A stretch of DNA of 24,194 bases from a virus. Positions 1 through 5,223 of the stretch are shown in pieces. Below the pieces are notes generated by a model. That model saw nothing but the letters and a program-made list of their open reading frames with translations. It was not told the origin of the DNA and ran no database searches. The first letter of the stretch is position 1; each line of letters starts with the position of its first letter. Position numbers and translations under genes: made by a program. The stretch is taken from positions 1 through 24,194 of IMG/VR virus record IMGVR_UViG_3300034356_000878, one strand, 5' to 3'.

Positions 1-192
1 AATAGCGTGAAGGACTTCGTGGAAAAGCGTCACACGCTTTGCAGAACCAGTAAGTTCGACGTCCAGGACAATGGTGTTGTCTTTGTAAACCGTTTCACCG
101 TAGGTGCCAGCAGCCAGGGCAGAACTGTGTTTTCTTTTTACTTCGGCAATGGTCCAAATTTGTGTGCCAATTTTTACTTGCTTAGGGGTCAC
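1..192 (-). CDS. Truncated HExxH zinc metallopeptidase-like protein (N-terminal 64 residues)
   Basis: The reading frame opens with GTG at 192, whose GTGA overlaps the TGA stop of the preceding gene, and runs off the left edge of the window without a stop. The 64 visible residues end in LFHEVLHAI, a zinc-binding HExxH motif (His58, Glu59, His62) preceded by hydrophobic residues, as in small ImmA/IrrE- or SprT-like phage peptidases. The upstream part is a beta-rich stretch ending in TIVLDVEL. The third zinc ligand should lie beyond the edge. Its position as last visible gene of the recombination cluster suggests an early accessory role, but the substrate is unknown. An inactive domain of this fold is also possible. 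Confidence 0.7.
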   Translation of the reverse strand, partial: MTPKQVKIGTQIWTIAEVKRKHSSALAAGTYGETVYKDNTIVLDVELTGSAKRVTLFHEVLHAI

Positions 193-554
193 CGTTCACC
201 AATTCCTGCTGTTCGCCAGCCTAGTTCCACCATACGCGCGGAAGTTTGTATTGCCATAGTCGCTTCGCTTAGGTGCTTCAATTTCGTCTTTATGTAGTCC
301 ACGCGCACCTTCTGCAATTCAGCCGCTGTGCGGGCTTCCTGCGCCCGTAAACCAGCAATTGCTTCGCGGTCCTTGACTGTTCCCTGGGACGCCAGAAACG
401 CTTCGTATTCGACTTTATTGGCTTCCTGGTCTAAACGAACATAGTCCTGCTGTGCCTGTTCCAGCAAAGCAACACCCTTTTCAGACTGGCTTCGAATGTC
501 TGCCAAAGCCGTGATTACGTCCTGCGGGGTCACAATTTCATTAGTCAAGGTCAT
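189..554 (-). CDS. Hypothetical coiled-coil protein
   Basis: A 121-residue protein I do not recognise. It is mostly charged helical sequence with a long predicted coiled coil (about residues 15-105, rich in Glu, Gln, Ala and Lys) and no cysteines or catalytic motif. I chose the ATG at 554 because an AGGA lies 11 bases upstream; the in-frame TTG at 563 sits only two bases behind the same AGGA. It overlaps the end of the preceding small gene and the start of the metallopeptidase gene, so the three are translationally coupled. The context suggests an accessory to the recombination/replication genes, which is inference only. Confidence 0.72.
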   Translation of the reverse strand: MTLTNEIVTPQDVITALADIRSQSEKGVALLEQAQQDYVRLDQEANKVEYEAFLASQGTVKDREAIAGLRAQEARTAAELQKVRVDYIKTKLKHLSEATMAIQTSARMVELGWRTAGIGER

Positions 555-732
555 TTTGTTCAATTTCCTGTTGCGTCTGTATAAGTCGTAAATGGATCCT
601 TCGCAGGTCTTCTTCTAACCCACGGGTTTCCCAGCCAGCCTGGGTGAAAAAGTCCAAAACCTGCGCCACCTGGTCAAACGCTTCAACAAGAATTCTGCGA
701 CGTCTAACCAGGGGGTGCAAGGCTTCAGGCAT
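541..732 (-). CDS. Hypothetical small basic/acidic helical protein
   Basis: A 63-residue protein starting at an ATG that shares bases with the TAA stop of the upstream gene (TAATG), a typical phage coupling arrangement. The N-terminal third is arginine-rich (four Arg at residues 10-13), while the C-terminal half is amphipathic, Glu/Gln-rich helix. It has no cysteines and no signal or membrane segment. The family is not recognised. It is kept as a real gene because of its tight coupling on both sides and its position in an otherwise gapless operon. It may be a partner of the neighbouring coiled-coil protein. Confidence 0.65.
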   Translation of the reverse strand: MPEALHPLVRRRRILVEAFDQVAQVLDFFTQAGWETRGLEEDLRRIHLRLIQTQQEIEQNDLD

Positions 733-1241
733 TAGGGCAGCGTCTTTGCTTTGGCTTCAATTTTCTTCAGCACCAGATCACCAGCACCCGCCTTTTGTGC
801 TTCGTTGTAAAGTTTGCGGGCAGCAACCTTGGTGTCCAGGTCATTCACTTTGTCTTCCCAGTCACCTGCGTTACGCAAAGGGTTGTCTGCTGGGGCTTGA
901 CGGTTGCGAACTTCTTCAGCACTGGCAATGCCCTGCTTAGTGTCCACAGCCAGGGCAGCGACCATTGCACGACCCCAGGCAGCAGTTTCTGCGTTCTGAA
1001 CTTCGCTGTCGCGCGTAAACGGTGTCTTGCCAGGGATAGGTTCCCAGGCAGTGCCAATGCCAGGGTGCAGGTCGTCTGGTCCGCGCAATGCTGCCGCGGT
1101 GTAAACAACAAAGTCTTTGCCGCCAATGTTGACGAATTCCAACTTCACTTGCTGCAACGAACCCTGCGGGTATTTTGCACGGAATTCAACAATTCTTTGT
1201 GCAACGTCAATGTAGTCCAATGGTCCTTTGTATTCAGCCAT
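732..1241 (-). CDS. Probable single-strand annealing / ssDNA-binding recombination protein
   Basis: A 169-residue protein. The N-terminal pattern YIDVAQRIVEFRAKYPQGS (residues 10-28) and the motif AETAAWGRAMVAAL (residues 84-97) resemble phage Erf/Rad52-like annealing proteins and related ssDNA-binding proteins, in which an ETSAxGRA motif is characteristic. Between them lies a glycine/proline-containing beta region (GTAWEPIPGKTPF, residues 63-75). The C-terminal third is charged helix. RBS AAGGGA lies upstream of the ATG, and the start overlaps the stop of the preceding nuclease-like gene by eight bases. It lies two genes downstream of a YqaJ exonuclease, the usual pairing of exonuclease and annealing protein in phage recombination. 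The function rests on motif and context, not on a search. Confidence 0.62.
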   Translation of the reverse strand: MAEYKGPLDYIDVAQRIVEFRAKYPQGSLQQVKLEFVNIGGKDFVVYTAAALRGPDDLHPGIGTAWEPIPGKTPFTRDSEVQNAETAAWGRAMVAALAVDTKQGIASAEEVRNRQAPADNPLRNAGDWEDKVNDLDTKVAARKLYNEAQKAGAGDLVLKKIEAKAKTLP

Positions 1242-1704
1242 TTGGTGTTCCCTTCTTTGCTAATAGTTTCATACTTGCTACGGGAACTTTGTAAACGGGT
1301 TCCCAGTCCGTGGATCTTGGACCGCCGCGCTGCCCGCCCATTTGTGGGAAAGCAGTGCTAACGTCCATAACGTCAATATAGCGAATTTGGTCCAGGAAAT
1401 TGACCATATACAGGGCTTTATATTGCGTGTTTGGTCGTTCCCGCAGAACAGCCTGGTATTCGTCCCGAAGCGCAATGTATTTGCGTAAGTTCATAATCAC
1501 AGTAGGACTGTCGTCTGCGGTGCGGTTGTAGGTCTTCAGTTCAATACACCCAACCCACTGGTCGCCCAGTCGAACGTCCCAGTCAATTGGGTTGTAGTGT
1601 TCGCGTTCCCAAATTTCGACACCCCAAACTTCCTGGATAAACGCCTTCACTTGCTGTTCGTTTTCCAGTGTTTCCTGGGTGGCGTATTTCGTGACCTGGT
1701 GCAT
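1234..1704 (-). CDS. PD-(D/E)XK-type nuclease-like protein
   Basis: A 156-residue protein with the string IDWDVRLGDQWVGCIELKTY (residues 40-59). An acidic residue on a strand (Asp41/Asp43) followed by Glu55-x-Lys57 on the next strand is the catalytic core pattern of the PD-(D/E)XK nuclease superfamily. Residues 1-30 form an N-terminal helix with Glu18 or Glu25 as possible further ligands. The C-terminal tail is basic. The ATG at 1704 follows the stop of the YqaJ gene by three bases. It is sandwiched between the exonuclease and the annealing-type protein, so DNA end or recombination-intermediate processing is likely. The specific substrate is not predictable. Confidence 0.6.
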   Translation of the reverse strand: MHQVTKYATQETLENEQQVKAFIQEVWGVEIWEREHYNPIDWDVRLGDQWVGCIELKTYNRTADDSPTVIMNLRKYIALRDEYQAVLRERPNTQYKALYMVNFLDQIRYIDVMDVSTAFPQMGGQRGGPRSTDWEPVYKVPVASMKLLAKKGTPNG

Positions 1705-1707
1705 TTT

Positions 1708-2652
1708 TTACTTGCGCTTATTTACCAAGTAAGGGGTTCCACCATTTCGCGCCTGGCGGGTAACAACCACTTCACCATTGAACAAGCCGTTCTTCGCTTT
1801 GCCCATTACAGCCAAGACCTTAGCCTTAGCCAAATTAGCCTGTTCAATTGCCTGCGCTTCGTCAGCAATAACTTTGGCGTATTCAACAAACAGATCACCA
1901 AGTTCTTCCTTGCCGTCTGGGTCAATGTCTGGGTGTTGTTCGCGCACAGTCTGCAAAGTGCTGGTGAACGGTGCAGAAAAGTCTGGCACAGTGCCTGCGT
2001 CAACAAACGCCTTCACTTCCGTAACTGCTGCCAAGTTTGCTTCTGCTTCAAATTCGTTGTAGTCAATTTGGAACTGGCGCATTTTCGAACCAGCAAACAA
2101 AACAACAACGTAAGCCCGCGCGAAACCAAAGGTCTGCAAATACCAAAGAACCTGGGCGCGATAGTGTGCAGGAATTTCGCCAGTCTTTTCGTTCCAGCCG
2201 TCTTCATAACGTGCAGTTTTGACTTCAATAATTCCATAACCGCGAACGTCCTGGTCTTCACCCAGGGCAGGGTCTTCATTGCTAAATTCGTAAATTGCGT
2301 CAGGGTTTGCTTGCTGCCAAGGACGGTCCTGGTGGCACCAAGTTCCAACTTCGCGGTGCAAAATAAATTCTGGGTGGTCCTTAGCCCACACGTCCAGAAT
2401 TACGCTTTCAAGTGTCGTTCCCCAAAACATTGCTTCGCTTGGTTCCAGGTTGTCTTCGATAAGACCAACACGTTTAGCAGCCCACGTGTAAGGCGACTGC
2501 CAAGGTGAAAGACCAGCAAGAACACCTGCGTCACTTCCACCAATTCCCTTAGCGCGTTGTTCGTGCCATTCAGGGCTTTGGTTTTCGAACTTGCCAACAA
2601 GGTGTGCCGTGCCAAGAATTTCTGGCAATTGTGATACGTTATTTACAGCCAT
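1708..2652 (-). CDS. YqaJ-type viral recombinase exonuclease
   Basis: A 314-residue lambda-exonuclease/YqaJ-family protein expected to degrade one strand from dsDNA ends to make 3' overhangs for an annealing protein. Visible motifs in order: SPEWHEQRAKGIGGSDAG (26-43) with the GGSDA signature, SPW (49-51), G78xxxE82, NPDAIYEF with catalytic Asp118, IIEVKTA (141-147) with Glu143-x-Lys145, and YRAQVLWYLQ (164-173) with Gln167. These match the family's catalytic set, and the length is usual. ATG at 2652 is preceded by AAGGAA at good spacing. It is the first gene of the leftward early operon, and its leader carries a long inverted repeat (2685-2709). Confidence 0.9.
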   Translation of the reverse strand: MAVNNVSQLPEILGTAHLVGKFENQSPEWHEQRAKGIGGSDAGVLAGLSPWQSPYTWAAKRVGLIEDNLEPSEAMFWGTTLESVILDVWAKDHPEFILHREVGTWCHQDRPWQQANPDAIYEFSNEDPALGEDQDVRGYGIIEVKTARYEDGWNEKTGEIPAHYRAQVLWYLQTFGFARAYVVVLFAGSKMRQFQIDYNEFEAEANLAAVTEVKAFVDAGTVPDFSAPFTSTLQTVREQHPDIDPDGKEELGDLFVEYAKVIADEAQAIEQANLAKAKVLAVMGKAKNGLFNGEVVVTRQARNGGTPYLVNKRK

Positions 2653-2683
2653 TGGGTTCCTTCCCTTCGCCTGGTGGTCGCAT
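2639..2683 (-). CDS. Possible 14-residue leader peptide overlapping exonuclease start
   Basis: An ATG at 2683, three bases after the large inverted repeat, opens a frame encoding MRPPGEGKEPNGCK and stopping at 2639, inside the exonuclease gene. It overlaps the exonuclease ATG in another frame. There is no convincing ribosome site, so it would have to be translated from a leaderless or very short-leader transcript. It may be chance. Confidence 0.15.
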   Translation of the reverse strand: MRPPGEGKEPNGCK

Positions 2684-2684
2684 T

Positions 2685-2709
2685 ACGGGTAGCCAATTTG
2701 GTTGCCCGT
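2685..2709. repeat. 25-base imperfect inverted repeat in the divergent early intergenic region
   Basis: Half-sites ACGGGTAGCCAA (2685-2696) and TTGGTTGCCCGT (2698-2709) are inverted around a single central T. They are perfect except at two pair positions that would be G-U wobbles in RNA. It lies between the leftward exonuclease gene and rightward whiB. The core GGGTAGCC...GGTTGCCC recurs at 4443-4461. It could be an operator or an RNA hairpin in the exonuclease leader. Confidence 0.6.
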
Positions 2710-2750
2710 TTTGCGTTTCCAGGATCTTTATTTGTGTAATACTTACCTTA

Positions 2751-2765
2751 GTCGGACCTTCCGAC
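2751..2765. promoter_or_regulatory. Inverted repeat upstream of whiB (operator candidate)
   Basis: GTCGGA-CCT-TCCGAC is a perfect 6+3+6 inverted repeat, 22 bases before the whiB GTG start. A TAATAC-like -10 candidate lies just upstream (about 2737-2742), which would put the repeat in the early transcribed region or over the transcription start. It may be an operator for the divergent promoters. No promoter element here is strong. Confidence 0.4.
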
Positions 2766-2787
2766 ATTCCAAACGTAAGGGAAGAAC

Positions 2788-3051
2788 GTGTTTGAAACAT
2801 TTGCAATAAACCCAGACTTGAAAGCACTTTACGACGCCCAGGACGCCGCCCCAGAAATAGTTCCCTGCACGAACGACCCAGACCTTTATTTTCCAGAAGG
2901 ACCCCAGCAAGACTGGGAAAAGGAAATGATCAAGGCAGCCTGCAACAGTTGCCCAATACTAAAGCAGTGCGCCGCCTACGGTGAGAAATACGCCACAGCA
3001 GGCGTCTGGGGTGGCAAACGCTACGTTGAACGCCCTGGCAGCAAAGGCTAA
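2788..3051 (+). CDS. whiB-like: WhiB-family Fe-S transcriptional regulator
   Basis: An 87-residue WhiB-like protein, the only rightward gene in the window. Four cysteines (Cys27, Cys52, Cys55, Cys61) give the C...CxxCxxxxxC arrangement that binds a [4Fe-4S] cluster. It is followed by the conserved GVWGG turn (residues 72-76) and a short basic tail (KRY...ERPGSKG), the DNA-contacting part of the family. WhiB proteins bind the principal sigma factor's region 4 and redirect or repress host promoters; some phage versions interfere with host regulators. The start is GTG at 2788 with AAGGGA eight bases upstream. Its own terminator follows, so it is a monocistronic unit transcribed away from the exonuclease operon. 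Confidence 0.93.
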   Translation: MFETFAINPDLKALYDAQDAAPEIVPCTNDPDLYFPEGPQQDWEKEMIKAACNSCPILKQCAAYGEKYATAGVWGGKRYVERPGSKG

Positions 3052-3061
3052 GACAATAAGA

Positions 3062-3093
3062 AAAACCACCCGCCCGCAAAGGTAGGTGGTTTT
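3062..3093. terminator. Bidirectional terminator between whiB and the sigma-like gene
   Basis: A perfect 9-bp stem AAAACCACC (3062-3070) / GGTGGTTTT (3085-3093) with a 14-base loop. Rightward transcripts end in a T-rich run (3090-3099) and leftward transcripts in TTTTTCTTATT (from 3065 down). It lies between the convergent whiB and sigma-like genes and can end both. Confidence 0.88.
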
Positions 3094-3117
3094 CTTTTTA
3101 TGGCGGCTAGGCAGCGG

Positions 3118-3705
3118 TCACAACCTATTGCCCGCCAAACTATCGGCTAAACGGTGAATAGCGCGGTCCACAGCCTTCTTAGCCCCGTCCTTGGAAATGC
3201 CACGCAATTCCCCAACTTCTTCCAGGCTAAGTCCGTCCTGGAAACGCCAAATAAGCACCTGGCGCACTTCAGGGTTCAAACCCCAGAACGCCTGCCTAAT
3301 GTCTGTAATGATCGTCAAAGCCAGGTTGCTTTCGTTAGGCACCTGGACAGGTTGACCAGTGCCAGGGTTGACGTTCACGCTGGTAACAGGCGTGTCTTCG
3401 AAAATGAAAGGCAACGCGCGACGCAACAATTCAGGCGTATAAAATTCGTCATACAACGGACGCCCAACACTAGCCGCCTGTTCCTTTGCACAAAACTTGG
3501 CTGCTTCCCGACGAAGCGAAACATACAGTTTGCCGTTGTCCCCAGGTTCGTTGCGCCAACGTTCCAGGGTGCGCCAATTTTCCACCAGCCACAAAAACAG
3601 GTGCTGTTGTAGATCGTCAATTTCTACTGCTGTCCACTTCGAACCAATACGCCAGGCAACCTTTTCAGCCAGTTTCAGTTCGTGTTCTGTTACTTGCTGC
3701 TTCAT
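3118..3705 (-). CDS. Sigma-70-like (region 2/4) transcription factor
   Basis: A 195-residue protein. Residues 142-190 contain a sigma region 4-type helix-turn-helix: LNPEVRQVLIWRFQDGLSLE followed by EVGELRGISKDGAKKAVDRAIHRL. Residues 28-75 (EIDDLQQHLFLWLVENW...LYVSLRREAAKFC) resemble the helical region 2 that binds core RNA polymerase. The middle 80-140 is divergent. I start it at ATG 3705, whose ATGA overlaps the TGA of the upstream exonuclease gene; an in-frame ATG at 3771 would overlap that gene by 70 bases. Such small sigma-like proteins in phages probably drive middle or late gene expression. A pure DNA-binding regulator without core-binding ability is the alternative. Confidence 0.78.
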   Translation of the reverse strand: MKQQVTEHELKLAEKVAWRIGSKWTAVEIDDLQQHLFLWLVENWRTLERWRNEPGDNGKLYVSLRREAAKFCAKEQAASVGRPLYDEFYTPELLRRALPFIFEDTPVTSVNVNPGTGQPVQVPNESNLALTIITDIRQAFWGLNPEVRQVLIWRFQDGLSLEEVGELRGISKDGAKKAVDRAIHRLADSLAGNRL

Positions 3706-4436
3706 ACCGCCCGCATACTTGTTGAAGCCAAAGAAGTTGCGCCACGCTGCCAAGACCCGCAAGCCTTGCACTGGTAACGCTGGTAAGCAGCCGAAGCAGT
3801 CATTGCATAACCGCGACGCATAAGTTCCTTAGAACCACAGTTGCGGCAACCGTCTGCTTCCAGGTTGTGCATTGCATAGTTTGGTCCGTTCTTGATCCAG
3901 GGCTTTAGAATTTCATAAAGGTCCACCAGCAAATTTACATCTTGAATTTGGTATTCCTTCATTTCTTTCCAGGCGGCGCGGTTGCCCGCCATACAGTCCA
4001 GCCACAGTTGGAAGCCGCTGTGCTTCACCTTGGCACCAACGCCAAGTTTCTGGGCAACATAGTCCAGTTTATTTGAAGGCATACGGAATTGCGCCTTGAC
4101 CACTTGCATAAGGTCCAAGTCTTTCCAGGGCGAAGGTGGCAGGTAGCCGTTTTCTAAGAATTCACGCCTAATGTGCTTGCTGTCGAAGTCGCGCGAATTC
4201 CAGCCAATAACAACGTCCGCTTCGTGCATTAGATCGTGCAGTGTGTCTAGCATTTCTTTTTTGCCGTGGTGGTGAACCGACTTGAACACGACCTTCTTGC
4301 CGCCGTGCCAACGCGCACCGAAACAAATAACTTCGGTGGTCGAAACCAATTTGTCTATGGAAATGTTTTGGTTCCATAAACCCCAGACGTGTGCCAGGTT
4401 AGGACTGGTTTCCAGGTCCAAGAAAAGTATTTTCAT
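3702..4436 (-). CDS. DnaQ-like 3'-5' exonuclease (DEDDy) with C-terminal zinc ribbon
   Basis: A 244-residue RNase H-fold exonuclease. Exo I: FLDLETSP with Asp7 and Glu9. Exo II: GWNSRDFDSKHI with Asn80 and Asp85. Exo III: YQIQD with Tyr162 and Asp166, making it the DEDDy subtype found in B-family polymerase proofreading domains. The C-terminus carries CRNC (Cys197, Cys200) and CKAC (Cys223, Cys226), a zinc ribbon that could bind nucleic acid. There is no polymerase domain in this protein, and no polymerase gene in the window. It is first in a two-gene unit with the sigma-like factor. There is no clear ribosome site before the ATG; a TACCCT six bases upstream would fit a leaderless transcript, common in actinobacteria. 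Confidence 0.88.
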   Translation of the reverse strand: MKILFLDLETSPNLAHVWGLWNQNISIDKLVSTTEVICFGARWHGGKKVVFKSVHHHGKKEMLDTLHDLMHEADVVIGWNSRDFDSKHIRREFLENGYLPPSPWKDLDLMQVVKAQFRMPSNKLDYVAQKLGVGAKVKHSGFQLWLDCMAGNRAAWKEMKEYQIQDVNLLVDLYEILKPWIKNGPNYAMHNLEADGCRNCGSKELMRRGYAMTASAAYQRYQCKACGSWQRGATSLASTSMRAV

Positions 4437-4442
4437 AGTTCA

Positions 4443-4461
4443 AGGGTAGCCAGGTTGCCCT
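4443..4461. repeat. Inverted repeat in the DEDDy exonuclease leader
   Basis: AGGGTAGCC-A-GGTTGCCCT is a 9+1+9 inverted repeat with two G-T pairs. It carries the same half-site core (GGGTAGCC / GGTTGCCC) as the repeat at 2685-2709 but with a shorter spacer. It lies seven bases upstream of the exonuclease ATG, where a bound repressor or an RNA hairpin would affect expression. Confidence 0.55.
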
Positions 4462-4488
4462 GGTCGCTGTGTTTAGGCGCGTTGGGCG

Positions 4489-4530
4489 TGTCGAAAAGGG
4501 AAAACCCCCAAACCCGTGAAGGTCTGGGGG
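4489..4530 (-). terminator. Terminator after the small Cys protein gene
   Basis: Arms 4505-4514 and 4521-4530 form a 10-pair stem with one A-C mismatch and a six-base loop. On the minus strand it is followed by TTTTCCCTTTT. It lies just past the stop of the 80-residue gene and isolates it from the exonuclease/sigma unit. Confidence 0.82.
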
Positions 4531-4561
4531 CTTCTTCCCCACGATAGGGGGGCGGGGAAGT

Positions 4562-4804
4562 CTATGCAGCAGTTCCTTGGAACCACGCTGGTAGATAGCC
4601 AGTTTCTGCAACTTCGGTAACAATTTCCTTGCACTGGGCGCACCAGCACTGGAACACTGGCTTGTTAGAAGTTGAAGCCCAGCAAGTTGTTGAAAAAACC
4701 ACTGGGTATTCTTCAAAAAGTTCAAGTTTTGCTTCTGCACGGCTAATAGCCTTGGTTAGTTGTGCAGTAATTTTTGCTTGGTTCTTAGCGGTGTTGTTGT
4801 TCAT
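4562..4804 (-). CDS. Hypothetical small cysteine-containing protein
   Basis: An 80-residue protein that I do not recognise. Residues 1-35 form a charged, Ala/Lys/Glu-rich helix. Residues 38-60 hold a Cys-Trp pair and CWCAQCKE, giving Cys41, Cys53, Cys55 and Cys58, a spacing that could bind zinc. A clear AGGGA lies eight bases upstream of the ATG at 4804. It stands alone between two terminators with its own sigma-70-like promoter and a palindrome over the -35 box, so it is probably an independently controlled early protein, for example a host-takeover or regulatory factor (inference). Confidence 0.75.
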   Translation of the reverse strand: MNNNTAKNQAKITAQLTKAISRAEAKLELFEEYPVVFSTTCWASTSNKPVFQCWCAQCKEIVTEVAETGYLPAWFQGTAA

Positions 4805-4847
4805 TTTTTCCCTATTCTTTCAGCCAGCCTTCCCGCTGGATAAAACC

Positions 4848-4877
4848 AGTATGGCACACGATCCGACCAGGGTGCAA
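4848..4877 (-). promoter_or_regulatory. Candidate sigma-70-type promoter for the small Cys protein gene
   Basis: On the minus strand, TTGCAC (4877-4872) as -35 and CATACT (4853-4848) as -10 are separated by 18 bases, with 43 bases from the -10 to the ATG at 4804. It lies directly downstream of the late terminator, where a new promoter is needed. Confidence 0.5.
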
Positions 4878-4886
4878 ACTTTTGCA
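4873..4886. promoter_or_regulatory. Palindrome overlapping the -35 box (operator candidate)
   Basis: TGCAAA-CT-TTTGCA is a perfect 6+2+6 palindrome covering most of the candidate -35 box. Just beyond it, GGTAAC occurs twice at 4895-4900 and 4906-4911, exactly 11 bases apart, about one DNA turn. Both look like protein-binding sites for control of the isolated small gene. Confidence 0.45.
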
Positions 4887-4920
4887 ACATTTTTGGTAAC
4901 AACTTGGTAACGCCCCAGAA

Positions 4921-4954
4921 AGCAGAAAAACCCCCACCCGTAAGGGCAGGGGTT
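4921..4954 (-). terminator. Terminator of the late (structural-lysis) operon
   Basis: AACCCC (4929-4934) pairs with GGGGTT (4949-4954), and an inner CCC/GGG stem closes a GTAA loop with a 2x2 internal loop between. On the minus strand it is followed by a TTTTT run. It starts 13 bases after the holin stop codon, so it ends the late transcript. Confidence 0.83.
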
Positions 4955-4966
4955 CTTCCAGGTGGG

Positions 4967-5194
4967 TTATTCCGCTTTACGAAAAGCGTCGTCCACTTCG
5001 TTCTTAGTCAGTTTGCCGTCTTCATAATAGGCTTTACCTATTGACGCCCAAACCGTCATTGCAGCAGACAGGGCTGCAACAACTGCCGCCTTCCAAGCGT
5101 CTATTGCAAGCAGGCTTCCCGCTGCCATAATCGCCGCAACTTCCGTTGCAACTAGCGCAAGGGTCCTTTTGATCGCTTCCCAGACAATTTTCAT
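4967..5194 (-). CDS. Holin (r1t-like, two membrane segments)
   Basis: A 75-residue membrane protein. Two hydrophobic segments, about residues 11-31 and 34-53, are separated by a short turn (IDAWK) and followed by a charged tail (YYEDGKLTKNEVDDAFRKAE). This size, topology and acidic C-terminus match r1t-type holins of actinophages. It forms the inner-membrane lesion that releases or activates the endolysin. AGGA eight bases upstream supports the ATG at 5194. It lies 29 bases after the endolysin gene and is last in the late operon. Confidence 0.8.
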   Translation of the reverse strand: MKIVWEAIKRTLALVATEVAAIMAAGSLLAIDAWKAAVVAALSAAMTVWASIGKAYYEDGKLTKNEVDDAFRKAE

Positions 5195-5223
5195 TCTTCG
5201 GTTCCTGTTCTGCGGTCATTTTC

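Noticed and set aside
795-1361. A 188-codon plus-strand frame
   Set aside because: It is antisense to the annealing-type gene and the end of its upstream neighbour, with no ribosome site and no recognisable domain.
1597-2508. A 303-codon open frame on the plus strand
   Set aside because: It is the antisense of the YqaJ exonuclease and PD-(D/E)XK genes, has a low-complexity Phe/Val/Cys-rich product with no motif, and arises because the minus-strand genes avoid the codons that would create stops.
3706-3771. A longer start for the sigma-like protein
   Set aside because: The extra 22 residues lie entirely within the exonuclease zinc ribbon region, while ATG 3705 has the standard ATGA coupling.
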